DNA of 64,000 nucleotides from assembly GCF_014207985.1 (NCBI RefSeq), contig NZ_JACHMI010000001.1:4695001-4759000 (forward strand), read 5' to 3'. A model generated the notes under the pieces. It was not told where the DNA came from, did not search any database, and saw nothing but the letters and a program-made list of their open reading frames with translations. The position numbers and the translations under genes were made by a program. Source of the DNA: Nonomuraea rubra. Lineage in GTDB: Bacteria > Actinomycetota > Actinomycetes > Streptosporangiales > Streptosporangiaceae. Every line of letters begins with the position of its first letter. Within the stretch, counting starts at the first letter, position 1. Positions 27,257 to 35,980 of the stretch are shown here, in pieces.

Positions 27257-29041
27257 GTGCATTCCGCGCCCACCTCGCGCTCCGGCGGCGGGATCGTCAG
27301 CGTGCTCGCCGTGGCCGGCATCGTCGGCTCCCTCATGCAGACCCTGGTGGTGCCGCTGATCGGCGAGCTGCCCAGGCTGCTCGGCGCGGGCGCGGCCGAC
27401 ACCTCCTGGGTGATCACCGCGACCCTGCTGGTCGGCGCGGTCGCCACCCCGGTCGTCGGCAAGCTCGGCGACCTGTACGGCAAGCGCCGCATGATGCTCG
27501 CCTGCTCCGTACCGCTCATCGCCGGATCGGTGGTGTGCGCCCTCGCCGGTTCCCTGATCCCGATGATCGTCGGACGCGGCCTGCAGGGGCTGGGCGTCGG
27601 CATGATCCCGCTGGGCGTCAGCGCGCTGCGCGACCTGCTGCCGCCGCAGCGGGTCGGCCCGGCGATCGCGCTGATGAGCTCGTCCATGGGCATCGGCGGC
27701 GCGCTCGGCCTGCCGATCTCCGCGGCCGTCGCCGAGTACGCCGACTGGCGCATGCTGTTCTGGGGCTCGGCCGCGCTGAGCGTGCTGGTCGCCGTGCTGA
27801 TCTGGCTGCTCGTCCCGGCCACGCCCGCCCACGGCCGTGGCCGCCTGGATGTCACCGGCGCACTCGGCCTCGGGATCGCGCTGGTCTGCCTGCTGCTCGG
27901 CGTGTCCAAGGGCGCCGACTGGGGCTGGGGGAGCGGCACCACGCTCGGGCTGCTCGGCACGGCCGTCGTGGTGCTGCTGCTGTGGGGCCTGTGGGAGCTG
28001 CGCGCCCGTGACCCGCTGGTGGACCTGCGCACCACCGCCCGGCCTCAGGTCCTGCTCACCAACCTCGCCTCCATCCTGGTCGGCTTCGCCATGTACGCCC
28101 AGTCGCTGGTCGTCATACAGATCCTCCAGCTGCCCGAGGCGACCGGATACGGCCTTGGCCAGTCCATGCTCGCGGCGGGGCTGTGGCTGGCGCCGTCCGG
28201 GCTGATGATGATGGCCGTCTCGGCGCCGGGCGCGCGGCTCTCGGCCGCCCGGGGGCCCAAGACCAGCCTGTTCGCCGGCGCGCTGATCATCGCGCTCGGG
28301 TACGGGGCCGCGTTCGGGCTGATGGGGTCGGCGTGGGGGCTGATGATCGCCAGCAGCGTCGGCAACATCGGCGTCGGGCTGGCCTACGGTGCGATGCCCG
28401 CGCTGATCATGAGCGCCGTGCCGCAGAGCGAGACCGCCTCCGCCAACAGCTTCAACACGCTGATGCGCTCCATCGGCACGTCGGTGTCGGCGGCGGTGGT
28501 CGGGGTGATCCTGTCGCAGCTGACGGTGTCGATGGGCGGGCACGTGCTGCCGTCCGAGTCGGGGTTCCGTACGGCGTTGCTGGTCGGCTGCGGCGTCGCC
28601 CTGGCGGCCGCGCTGGTCACGCTCGCCCTGCCCAAGCCCCGGCCCCCGGCCGAGTCCGCACCCTCCCCGATCCGGCCACCGGCCGCAGTGCCCTCTCCCG
28701 CAGCGTCCCCTTCCGCAGTGCCCGCGCCTGTGTCGCCCGTGCCTGCGGCGCCCGCCGAGCCGCCTGTCACACAGGTCTGGCCGCCGGTGCCGGTGCGGAT
28801 CGGGCACGAGGAGCTGGGCCCGTGGCGGGACGCGTTCCGCCCGCCCGCGCAGACCGCCGCGCCGCACCCGGATGACGCCGGGCTGCGCGCCGAGAACGCC
28901 ACGCTGCGGACGGAGAACGCCGAGCTGCGCGCCGCCAACACCGAGCTGCGCGCCGAGAACGACGAGCTGCGCAAGGACCTCGACGTGCTCATGCAGGGCC
29001 TGTCGGCCTGGGTCCACAACCTGACCCAAAAGACAGGCTGA
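27257..29041 (+). CDS. MFS exporter (DHA2-like, about 14 TM) with C-terminal coiled coil
   Basis: A 594-residue transporter starting at GTG 27257 (AGGGG upstream). Residues 1-457 form an MFS drug/proton antiporter with motif A GKLGDLYGKRRMM in the second-third helix loop and SSSMGIGGALGLPI (motif C-like). About 68 residues rich in Pro, Ala and Ser follow. From about residue 540 there is a heptad stretch of repeated LRAEN/LRTEN/LRAAN units ending LRKDLDVLMQGL. The coiled-coil tail is unusual for MFS proteins and would lie in the cytosol. Export of a toxic compound is the family expectation. It is followed by a strong shared terminator. Confidence 0.9.
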   Translation: MHSAPTSRSGGGIVSVLAVAGIVGSLMQTLVVPLIGELPRLLGAGAADTSWVITATLLVGAVATPVVGKLGDLYGKRRMMLACSVPLIAGSVVCALAGSLIPMIVGRGLQGLGVGMIPLGVSALRDLLPPQRVGPAIALMSSSMGIGGALGLPISAAVAEYADWRMLFWGSAALSVLVAVLIWLLVPATPAHGRGRLDVTGALGLGIALVCLLLGVSKGADWGWGSGTTLGLLGTAVVVLLLWGLWELRARDPLVDLRTTARPQVLLTNLASILVGFAMYAQSLVVIQILQLPEATGYGLGQSMLAAGLWLAPSGLMMMAVSAPGARLSAARGPKTSLFAGALIIALGYGAAFGLMGSAWGLMIASSVGNIGVGLAYGAMPALIMSAVPQSETASANSFNTLMRSIGTSVSAAVVGVILSQLTVSMGGHVLPSESGFRTALLVGCGVALAAALVTLALPKPRPPAESAPSPIRPPAAVPSPAASPSAVPAPVSPVPAAPAEPPVTQVWPPVPVRIGHEELGPWRDAFRPPAQTAAPHPDDAGLRAENATLRTENAELRAANTELRAENDELRKDLDVLMQGLSAWVHNLTQKTG

Positions 29042-29065
29042 CCATCCTGCAACGCCATTCCCAAT

Positions 29066-29104
29066 AAAAAGGGCCCGCCGACCGGAAAGTCGGCGGGCCC
29101 CTTT
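29066..29104. terminator. Bidirectional rho-independent terminator
   Basis: A perfect 12-bp stem (29071-29082 with 29089-29100) around the 6-base loop cggaaa. AAAAA flanks it on the left and CTTTAT on the right, so it serves the MFS gene on plus and the His-rich peptide gene on minus. Confidence 0.92.
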
Positions 29105-29110
29105 ATCAGA

Positions 29111-29368
29111 TCAGCCCTTCTTGTGACAGTGCCACTTGTAGAAGTAGTGGTAGTGGCCCTTCTTGTGGTAGTGGCCCTTCCACCAGTGGCCGCCCTTGTA
29201 CCACTTCTTGTACCAGTGCTTGTGCCAGTAGTACCCGTGCGGGCACTTGGCGGTCGCGCTGGCCACGGTCACGTCGGTGGTGACGCTCGCCTGGGCGGGA
29301 GCCGTGGCGGCGAGTCCGGTAAGGGCCATCGAGGCGGCGAGTACGCCGCTCGCGAGGAGCTTACGCAT
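29111..29368 (-). CDS. Small secreted His/Lys/Tyr/Trp-rich peptide
   Basis: An 85-residue exported peptide. Residues 1-27 are a Sec signal (LLASGVLAASMALTGLAATA, cleavage after AQA). The mature part starts SVTTDVTVASATAKCPHG, then is almost only His, Lys, Tyr, Trp and Gly, for example YYWHKHWYKKWYKGGHWWKG and HYHKKGHYHYFYKWHCHKKG. It has about 12 His and two Cys in the last 45 residues. That composition suggests metal (Zn/Cu/Ni) binding outside the cell. A Zur-like palindrome overlaps its promoter region, so a zinc-responsive role is the leading guess. No family is recognised. Confidence 0.85.
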   Translation of the reverse strand: MRKLLASGVLAASMALTGLAATAPAQASVTTDVTVASATAKCPHGYYWHKHWYKKWYKGGHWWKGHYHKKGHYHYFYKWHCHKKG

Positions 29369-29382
29369 GATCCCTTCCTTTC

Positions 29383-29401
29383 CGTGAGATTGATTCTCAC
29401 G
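29383..29401. promoter_or_regulatory. Zur-box-like palindrome upstream of His-rich peptide
   Basis: CGTGAGATTGATTCTCACG has perfect 7-bp arms. The core TGAGATTGATTCTCA (29385-29399) matches the TGANAATNATTNTCA pattern of actinobacterial Zur boxes at all but one defined position on either strand. It lies 15-33 bases before the ATG. Confidence 0.55.
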
Positions 29402-29431
29402 ATAAGAAGGTCCTTCAATTCGCTCTATGCA

Positions 29432-30475
29432 CTAATACGCGCTCGACGCCGATTCCCCGGACGAATTATCTCGCTGATCGATAAATGCGAGCACCGCGGT
29501 CGCGGCGGCGTGACCCACCTCGAAGGCGGCGTGCAGCAGCGCCGCGTCGCTCTCCAGGCGGCCGATGCCCGGCGAGGTGTCCGGCGGCCGGATGGACAGC
29601 ACCGCGGGGCCGCCGCTCAGGGCGGGGCCGTCGAGGTCGTGCTCGGCCAGGAGACGGTCGTCGGCGGCCAGCCGGGCGTCCCGCGTCAGGAACGCCGTCC
29701 GCAGCGCCGGAGGGTGGCGGCGCAGGCCGACACCGGTGACGAGCCGCGCCCCCCACGACGGCGCCGTACGCGCGGAGGCCCGGTCGACCAGGCGGCGGGA
29801 ACGCAGGACGAGCACGTGGGTGGCGCCGTCGCGCAGCGCCTGGCGGAACGGGATCGACTCGGCCACGCCCGCGTCGTACAGGAGCCGGTCGCCGATGGCC
29901 ACGGGCGGGCCGGCCAGCATCGGCAGGGCGGCGCTCGCCCGCAGGGCGAGCTGCAGGTCGCGCTCGCAGGTCAGCGTCGGGTACAGGTCCACCGCCTCGC
30001 CCGTCAGCACGTCGGTGGCCAGGGGGTGGAACTCGATCGGGGCGGCCAGCACGGAGGCGAAGTCGAGCGGGAAGTCGCGGACGTAGACGGTCTCGATCAG
30101 GCCCCGCACGTCCACGACGGGCCGGGCGCGCAGCACGTTGCCGCGGCGGATCAGCGCCTTGGCGAACACCGGGTCGGTCCAGCCGCGCAGCCCCTCAGGG
30201 CGCGTGCTCAGCAGCCACGCCCCCGAGATCGCCCCCGCGGAGGCGCCGTAGACGGCGTCGAACAGCGGCAGCAGGCCGAGCTGCTGGATCGCCAGCGCCA
30301 TGCCCGCCGACACCGTGCCGCGCATCCCGCCGCCCTCGATGGCCAGCGCCACCCGGTGGCCGTCGGTCCGCTCGCCCGGCCGGCTCGCCTCGGCGGCGCG
30401 GCGCGCGAGCACCGCCAGCATGCGATGACGGCTCGTGACGTCCTCCACAACGGCCTCCTCGGGGCCCACGATCAA
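29432..30475 (-). CDS. Patatin-like phospholipase family protein
   Basis: A 347-residue serine acyl hydrolase. It has the oxyanion loop EGGGMRG (about residues 47-53), the nucleophile elbow GASAG with Ser (about 78-82) and the catalytic Asp in YDAGVAESIPF. That is the Ser-Asp dyad of patatins. It resembles the YjjU/RssA-type bacterial group. There is no signal peptide, so it is intracellular or membrane-associated. It lies 63 bases upstream of the His-rich peptide gene on the same strand, but that gene appears to have its own control region. Confidence 0.92.
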   Translation of the reverse strand: MIVGPEEAVVEDVTSRHRMLAVLARRAAEASRPGERTDGHRVALAIEGGGMRGTVSAGMALAIQQLGLLPLFDAVYGASAGAISGAWLLSTRPEGLRGWTDPVFAKALIRRGNVLRARPVVDVRGLIETVYVRDFPLDFASVLAAPIEFHPLATDVLTGEAVDLYPTLTCERDLQLALRASAALPMLAGPPVAIGDRLLYDAGVAESIPFRQALRDGATHVLVLRSRRLVDRASARTAPSWGARLVTGVGLRRHPPALRTAFLTRDARLAADDRLLAEHDLDGPALSGGPAVLSIRPPDTSPGIGRLESDAALLHAAFEVGHAAATAVLAFIDQRDNSSGESASSAY

Positions 30476-30541
30476 CAGGACGACGACAGGTTACGCCGCC
30501 GCCGGCCCGTGCTCGTGCGGGGGTGTGCCGTCACCGAAAGA

Positions 30542-31348
30542 TCAGGACGAGCTCCCGCCCAGGGCGTGCCGCACGGTGTAGTAGGCGGTGGCGTAGTCGC
30601 CGCCCTGGAGCCGGTCGGCGGTGAAGAACTCGGCCGCGCCGGGGATGCGGCCGGCGTAGGCCTCCGCGTCGTCGAGGGGCTGGTAGCCGAGCCCGCCGTC
30701 GAGCTCCCAGAAGCGGCGGGTGTTGGCCGACACCGCGTACGCGGCCGTGAAGGTGACATCCGGCCGGGTCAGCGCGGCCCAGACGAACCCGGCGCAGTCG
30801 CGCGGGCTCAGCCAGGTGGCCAGGTGTCGCGGCTCGCTCGGCTCCGGCTCCAGGCTCCCGATGCGCAGGCACACCACCTGGAGGCCGAACTTGTCGGCGT
30901 ACAGCCGCCCGAGTGCCTCCATGGCGACCTTGCTGACGCCGTAGACGCCGTCGGGCCTGGGCGGCAGGTCCGCCGAGACCGTCCGCGCGGCCGGGTAACA
31001 GCCGGTCAGCCGGTTGCTGCTGGCCAGCACCACGCGGCTGACTCCCGCGAGCCGCGCCGCCTCCAGCACGTGGTGCGTGCCCAGCACGTTGGCCTCCAGG
31101 AGGCCGGGCAGCGGCGCCTCGTCGGGCACCCCGGCCAGGTGCACGACCGCGTCGGCGCCCTCGACGATCGCTCGCACGTCGCCGGCGCCGCCCAGCTCGG
31201 CCTGGCGCACCTCCTCGCCCGGCCCCGCCGCGGTCAGCGGCGCCCGGTCGACCGAGATCAACCGGCGCAGCCGGCGCCGCAGCGGCTCCCGCAGCACGGA
31301 GCCGACACTCCCCGCCGCGCCCGTGAGTACGACCGTCTCCATCGTCAT
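30542..31348 (-). CDS. NAD-dependent epimerase/dehydratase, uronate dehydrogenase-like
   Basis: A protein of about 268 residues of the extended SDR class. It has a nucleotide site TGAAGSVGS at the N-terminus, VVHLAGVPDEAPL, SSNRLTGCYP and the catalytic YGVSK (Tyr-x3-Lys). The pattern of ASSNRLTG and a C-terminal FWELDGGLGYQPLDDAEAY is close to uronate dehydrogenases, which oxidise glucuronate or galacturonate to lactones. The start is taken at ATG 31348 (MTMETVVLTG); ATG 31378 is an alternative with GGGGA nearby. It is divergent from a methyltransferase gene. Confidence 0.85.
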   Translation of the reverse strand: MTMETVVLTGAAGSVGSVLREPLRRRLRRLISVDRAPLTAAGPGEEVRQAELGGAGDVRAIVEGADAVVHLAGVPDEAPLPGLLEANVLGTHHVLEAARLAGVSRVVLASSNRLTGCYPAARTVSADLPPRPDGVYGVSKVAMEALGRLYADKFGLQVVCLRIGSLEPEPSEPRHLATWLSPRDCAGFVWAALTRPDVTFTAAYAVSANTRRFWELDGGLGYQPLDDAEAYAGRIPGAAEFFTADRLQGGDYATAYYTVRHALGGSSS

Positions 31349-31411
31349 GCGCCGCAGTATGGCAGCGCCCACCGACATTCCCCGCCGCGAAGGGGACTAG
31401 GGTGTCGGCGC

Positions 31412-32056
31412 ATGGACGCGGACAACTGGCTGGAGGACACCCGGACCTCCTACGACACGGTCGCCGTCAGCTACGCCGACCAGCTGCGCGGGGCGCTGGG
31501 CGAGCGCCCGTACCTGCGGGCGGCCCTGGCCCTGTTCGCGGACCTGGTCCGCGCCGCCGGTGGCGGGCAGGTGGCCGACGTGGGCTGCGGGCCCGGGCAC
31601 GTCACCGCCCACCTGCACGAGCTGGGCCTCGACGCCTTCGGCCTCGACCTGTCGCCCGCGATGATCGGCGTGGCCCGGCGCGACCACCCGGGGCTGCGGT
31701 TCGAGGTGGGCTCGATGACCGAGCTCGACCTCCCCGACGACTCGGTCGCCGGCGTGCTCGCCTTCTGGTCGCTGATCCACGTCCCCGACGACGCCATCCC
31801 GGCCGTGCTCGGCCACTTCCGCAGGGTCCTGCGACCGGGCGGGACGCTGCTGGCCGGCTTCCACACCGGCGACGAGTCGGTCCTGAAGACCCAGGGGTAC
31901 GGCGGCCATCCCATGCGGGTGCACGTCCACCGCCGCCGGCCGGAGACGATGGCGGCCTGGCTGCGCGAGGCCGGGTTCACCGTCGAGGCCCAGCTGCTGC
32001 TCGGCCTCGACGACCGCGCGCCGGGGGCGATCCTCTTCGCCCGCCTCACCTCTTGA
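31412..32056 (+). CDS. Class I SAM-dependent methyltransferase
   Basis: A 214-residue enzyme with SAM motif I VADVGCGPGHVT (about residues 54-65), acidic loop GLDLSPAMI, motif II DSVAGVLAFWSLIHVP and LRPGGTLLAGFH. Substrate is unknown; the fold is methyltransf_11 type. The last 11 bases overlap the 3' end of the broken monooxygenase gene on the other strand. Confidence 0.92.
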   Translation: MDADNWLEDTRTSYDTVAVSYADQLRGALGERPYLRAALALFADLVRAAGGGQVADVGCGPGHVTAHLHELGLDAFGLDLSPAMIGVARRDHPGLRFEVGSMTELDLPDDSVAGVLAFWSLIHVPDDAIPAVLGHFRRVLRPGGTLLAGFHTGDESVLKTQGYGGHPMRVHVHRRRPETMAAWLREAGFTVEAQLLLGLDDRAPGAILFARLTS

Positions 32057-32640
32057 CCAGGCTCCCGTAATCGCGCAGAGAGATGTTCTCGGCGGTCTTG
32101 CGGGCCAGGCTCGTCATCAGGTTCTTGCCCGGCAGGTACGGCATGATCTTGTAGTAGCGGTTGAGGAACCCGGCCATGAACCGGCTGCCGGGCACCATGA
32201 ACCCGGCGACACCGTCGCCCATCTTCACGCAGCCCGCCGCGTACTCCCGCATCTCCTCCTCGTACCGGGCGAAGGCGACACGGTGGCCGCCGCGGGCGGC
32301 GGCCAGCTCGCCCGCCAGCACGTACGCCCCCACCAGGGCGAGCCCGGTCCCCATGCCCGACAGGGACGAGGGGCTGTACGCGGCGTCACCCACCAGGGCG
32401 ACGCGCCCGCGGGTCCAGGAATCCATGCGCACCTGGCCGACCGAGTCGAAGTAGAAGTCGGACGCGTGCCGCATCTCGCGCAGCAGGCGGTCGCTCTCCC
32501 AGCCGTTGCCCGTGAACTGCTCGGTGAGGATGGCCTGCTGCCGGGCCGCGTCGCGGCGGTCGAGGTCCAGCAGCGGTGAGGCGAAGTAGAAGGTGGCCCT
32601 GGCCTCGGTATTGCCGTGGGCGCTGTAGAGGGCGCCGGCT
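32046..32640 (-). pseudogene. FAD-dependent aromatic monooxygenase, C-terminal fragment
   Basis: About 195 codons of a PheA/TetX-like (FAD_binding_3) monooxygenase remain. They begin ALYSAHGNTEARATFYFASP and include the second FAD motif GRVALVGDAAYSPSSLSGMG and ALVGAYVLAGELA. The N-terminal GxGxxG dinucleotide fold is missing. The break at about 32640 fuses it, out of frame, to the 5' half of a SARP regulator. The remaining sequence has no start codon with an SD. Confidence 0.8.
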
Positions 32641-33169
32641 CGGGTGGGGGCGGGTGGTGGTCGGGGAGGCGTAGTTCCGCCTCGATGCGATCTTCCAGTG
32701 CGGCGAGCCGCAGCTCGTCCAGCCGTATGGCGGCGGCCCGGGCCGTCTCGCTCTCGGGCAGCTCGCCCAGCGCCGGTCCGCGCCACAGCCCGAGCGCCGC
32801 CCGCAGCAGCGCCACCGCCCGCCGGGCATCGCCCTCGCCCAGCGCGGCCCGCCCCTCGGCGGCGAGGCGTGAGAACCGGAAGGCGTCCACGTCGTCGTCA
32901 TCGGCCATGAGCCGGTACCCGCTGCCGGCCCGCTCGATCACCACCGCCGGCCCCAGGGCCGCGCGCAGCCGGGACACCTGCGACTGCAGCGCGTGCGCCG
33001 ACGGTACCCCGTCCGGCCCGATCCCCCCGGCCAGCCGGTCGGCGGGCACGACCTCGCCGGGCCGGAGCAGCAGCAGCGCGAGCAGCGCGCGGCGGGCCGG
33101 CCCGCCCAGCGGCACCTCGGCCCCGTCGTCCCGCCACGCCCTGGTCTCACCGAGGATCCCGAACCGCAT
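32641..33169 (-). pseudogene. SARP/BTAD regulator, N-terminal fragment
   Basis: From ATG 33169 (MRFGILGETRAW) the frame gives an OmpR-like winged-helix DNA-binding domain with RRALLALLLLRPGEVVPADR and AHALQSQVSRLRAALG. The beginning of the bacterial transcriptional activation domain follows (FSRLAAEGRAALGEGDARRA, LRLDELRLAALEDRIEAEL-like text). At about 32640 it joins monooxygenase sequence in another frame. The BTAD is truncated. SARPs usually activate antibiotic clusters. Confidence 0.75.
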
Positions 33170-33200
33170 GCCGGTGATTATCCCCCGGCTCGCCGGGCCC

Positions 33201-34505
33201 TCAGCCGCCCACGGGGAAGTTCGAGCGGAAGACGTTGTGCGGGTCATGGCGCTGCTTGACGGCGCGCAGCCGGGCCAGGGCGGCGGGGCCGAACGCGTCG
33301 GCCGCCGTCTCGGCGGGGTTGAGGAAGGTGAACGGCTTGCGCCCGCTGACCGGAAGGGACTCGGCGAGCCCGCGCTGCCTGGCGGCGACGGCCTCGGCGG
33401 TGCGCGGGTCGGCGGGGATACCGAACAGGTAGAGCGCGTACGGCTCGGTCAGCGGCCCGTGCGGGGTGTCGGACGGCCGGGCGAACGCGCCGCCCAGGTG
33501 CCGGACCTGGACGCTGAGCAGCGGCGCGATCGGATCGGCGAGCAGGGTCTTGGCCGCCGCGTCGTCCAGCCCGGTCAGCAGCTCGGCACGCGAGAGGCCG
33601 GGGGAGGGGCCGGTGGGCTCGGCGGTGATGCCGCCCAGCTCGGAGACCGCCATGACCCGCCTGCTGTCGGAGATCGGCCGGGCCAGGCGGTCCAGCGGGG
33701 CCAGCAAATCCTGGGCCGCGTCCTCGCCGCCGAGGTACGTGGCGTCCACGGCGACCATGGGGTCCGCGCCGGGGAAGTGCAGCAGGTCCAGCCAGACCGT
33801 CAGCTCCTCCGGCGCGGCGGCGGTGATCTGCCGGAAGGCGTCCATGACCGCGGGCGCGTGCTCCGCCTGCCACAGGACCCGGCCGCCGAACAGGCGCGGC
33901 GCGGGATGCAGGGCCAGCTCCAGCGCGGTGACCACGGCGAAGTCGCCGCTTCCGCCGCGCAGCGCCCAGAACAGGTCGGGGTCGGAGCCCGCGGTGACGT
34001 GCCGCTCCCGCCCTTCCGCGTCCACCACGTCGAACGCGGTGACCGCGTCCGCCACCCAGCCGTGGGCGCGGCCGAACCAGCTCAGCCCGCCACCGAGCGC
34101 CACCCCCGCCACGCTGACCACCGGCGAGCTGCCGGGCAGCCCGGTCAATCCGTACGCGGCGGCGGCCGCCTGCAGGCGCCCGGACGGCACGCCCGCGCCG
34201 ACCCTGGCCCGGCGGGCCGCCGCATCGATCTCCACGGTGTCCAACCGGCCGGTACGCAGCAGGATCGTGCCTGCGGCGCGGCCGGAGGCGCCGTGCCCGT
34301 TCGGCTGGACGGCGACGCCCAGGCCGGCCGAGCGGGCGTGGCGGACGAGCGCGGCCACGTCGCCGGCGTCGGCGGCCTCGACCACGGCCGCGACGGGCTG
34401 CTCGACGGCCAGGTTCCAGGGGCGGCGGGCGGTGTCGAAGCCGGCGTCGCCCGGCAGCAGGACCTGGCCGCGAACGGCGGAGCGCAAGGTGTTCATCACG
34501 TTCAT
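33201..34505 (-). CDS. FAD-linked oxidoreductase with berberine-bridge C-terminus
   Basis: A 434-residue PCMH-type flavoprotein. The FAD domain spans about residues 30-200, with PNGHGASGRA where the His could bind FAD covalently and GVALGGGLSWFGRAHG. The second covalent Cys of bicovalent enzymes appears replaced by Trp. The BBE motif is at the C-terminus (LRAVKQRHDPHNVFRSNFPV). No signal peptide is present, so it is probably cytosolic. Such enzymes oxidise sugars, alkaloid-like or polyketide substrates. It is divergent by 47 bases from a MocR regulator that probably controls it. Confidence 0.93.
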   Translation of the reverse strand: MNVMNTLRSAVRGQVLLPGDAGFDTARRPWNLAVEQPVAAVVEAADAGDVAALVRHARSAGLGVAVQPNGHGASGRAAGTILLRTGRLDTVEIDAAARRARVGAGVPSGRLQAAAAAYGLTGLPGSSPVVSVAGVALGGGLSWFGRAHGWVADAVTAFDVVDAEGRERHVTAGSDPDLFWALRGGSGDFAVVTALELALHPAPRLFGGRVLWQAEHAPAVMDAFRQITAAAPEELTVWLDLLHFPGADPMVAVDATYLGGEDAAQDLLAPLDRLARPISDSRRVMAVSELGGITAEPTGPSPGLSRAELLTGLDDAAAKTLLADPIAPLLSVQVRHLGGAFARPSDTPHGPLTEPYALYLFGIPADPRTAEAVAARQRGLAESLPVSGRKPFTFLNPAETAADAFGPAALARLRAVKQRHDPHNVFRSNFPVGG

Positions 34506-34552
34506 GGACCCAACGCTATGGCTGGAAAAAGCCGGATATAGGGTGCATTTCC

Positions 34553-35971
34553 GTGGCGGATTCGTGGGTCAATCTGGCGGAGCGGCTCGGCAGCGACCTG
34601 CACCTGGAGCTGGCGGGTCCCGGCGGCAGGCGCGCCGTGCTCACCCGCGCGCTGCGCGAGGCCGTACGGGAGGGGCGGCTGGCCCCCGGCACCCGGCTGC
34701 CGCCCTACCGCTCCCTCGCCGCGGACCTCGGCCTGGCCCGCAACACCGTCGCCGACGCCTACGCGGACCTGGTCGCCGAGGGCTGGCTGGTCGCCAGGCA
34801 GGGCTCCGGCACCCGGGTGGCGTCCCGGGCCGAGCCGGTCCGGCAGCCGCGCGTACCCAGGAGGAACCCTGCGCGCCCGGCCCCGCCGGCCCACGACCTC
34901 AGGCAGGGGCAGCCCGACGCCTCCTCCTTCCCCCGCGCGGCCTGGCTGGCCGCCGCCCGCCGCGCGCTGAACGCCGCGCCCGGCGAGGCCTTCGGCCCCG
35001 GCGACCCGCAGGGCCGCCCCGAGCTGCGCCGGGCGCTGGCCGAGTACCTTTCGCGGGCCCGCGGCGTGCGCACCACGCCGGACCGGATCGTGATCTGCTC
35101 CGGCTTCGCGCACGCGCTGCGGCTGCTCTTCGGCGGGCGGGTGCTGCGCGGCCCCCTGGCCGTGGAGTCGTACGGGCTCGCCTTCCACCGCTCCGTCCTG
35201 GCGGCGGCCTCCGTCCGCACGGTCCCCCTCACGCTGGACGAGCACGGCGCCCGCACGAGCGAGCTGACCGGCCTCCACGGGGTCCGGGCGGCGCTGCTCA
35301 CCCCGGCACACCAGTTTCCGACCGGCGGGCCCCTGCACCCGGAGCGGCGCGTCGCCGCGGTGGACTGGGCACGCTCCCGCGGCGGCCTGATCCTGGAGGA
35401 CGACTACGACGGCGAGTTCCGCTACGACCGCGAGCCGGTCGGCGCGGTCCAGGGCCTCGATCCCGAGCGGGTCGTCTACCTCGGCTCGACCAGCAAGAGC
35501 ATCTCACCGGGGCTGCGGCTCGGCTGGATGGTGCTGCCCGAGGGCCTGCTGGGGCCCGTGCTGGCGGCCAAGGGGGAGCGGGAGGCCTGGGCGAGCGTGA
35601 CGGATCAGCTCACGCTCGCCGAGTTCATCGGCTCGGGCCACTACGACAGGCATGTCCGCCGCATGCGCCAGCGCTACCGCGCCCGCCGCGACCGCCTGGT
35701 CGCCACCCTGGCCGCCCGGGCGCCGCACATCGAGACGACCGGCATCGCCGCCGGGCTGCACGCCGTGCTGCACCTGCCGCCGGGGACCGAGCGGCCGGCC
35801 GTCGAGGCCGCGGCCCGGCAGTCGATCGCCCTGGACGGCCTCGCCGGCTACCGCCACCCGGCCGCCGTCATGCCCGCCCACGACGGGCTGGTCGTCGGCT
35901 ACGCCACCCCGCCCGACCACGGGTACGGGCCCGCGCTCGACGCCCTGTGCCGCATCCTGCCTCCCGCCTGA
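34553..35971 (+). CDS. MocR-type regulator (GntR HTH plus aminotransferase-like domain)
   Basis: A 472-residue protein. GntR winged HTH at about residues 25-90 (REGRLAPGTRLPPYRSLAAD, LGLARNTVADAYADLVAEG) is joined to a fold-type I PLP domain. The PLP domain has EDDYDGEFRYDREPVG and the Schiff-base Lys in YLGSTSKSISPGLRLGW. MocR proteins use PLP to sense amines or vitamin B6. It starts at GTG 34553. An AT-rich patch (GATATA, 12-20 bases before the start) could be a -10, suggesting a leaderless transcript. Confidence 0.92.
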   Translation: MADSWVNLAERLGSDLHLELAGPGGRRAVLTRALREAVREGRLAPGTRLPPYRSLAADLGLARNTVADAYADLVAEGWLVARQGSGTRVASRAEPVRQPRVPRRNPARPAPPAHDLRQGQPDASSFPRAAWLAAARRALNAAPGEAFGPGDPQGRPELRRALAEYLSRARGVRTTPDRIVICSGFAHALRLLFGGRVLRGPLAVESYGLAFHRSVLAAASVRTVPLTLDEHGARTSELTGLHGVRAALLTPAHQFPTGGPLHPERRVAAVDWARSRGGLILEDDYDGEFRYDREPVGAVQGLDPERVVYLGSTSKSISPGLRLGWMVLPEGLLGPVLAAKGEREAWASVTDQLTLAEFIGSGHYDRHVRRMRQRYRARRDRLVATLAARAPHIETTGIAAGLHAVLHLPPGTERPAVEAAARQSIALDGLAGYRHPAAVMPAHDGLVVGYATPPDHGYGPALDALCRILPPA

Positions 35972-35980
35972 GCGCGGAGG

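Noticed and set aside
29123-31411. Very long plus-strand open frame leading into the methyltransferase
   Set aside because: The real methyltransferase starts at 31412; upstream codons lie opposite the peptide, patatin and epimerase genes.
32225-33169. A single intact regulator gene continuing to 32225
   Set aside because: After about 32640 the frame is Pro/Thr/Arg nonsense lying over recognisable monooxygenase sequence in another frame; it is a deletion fusion.
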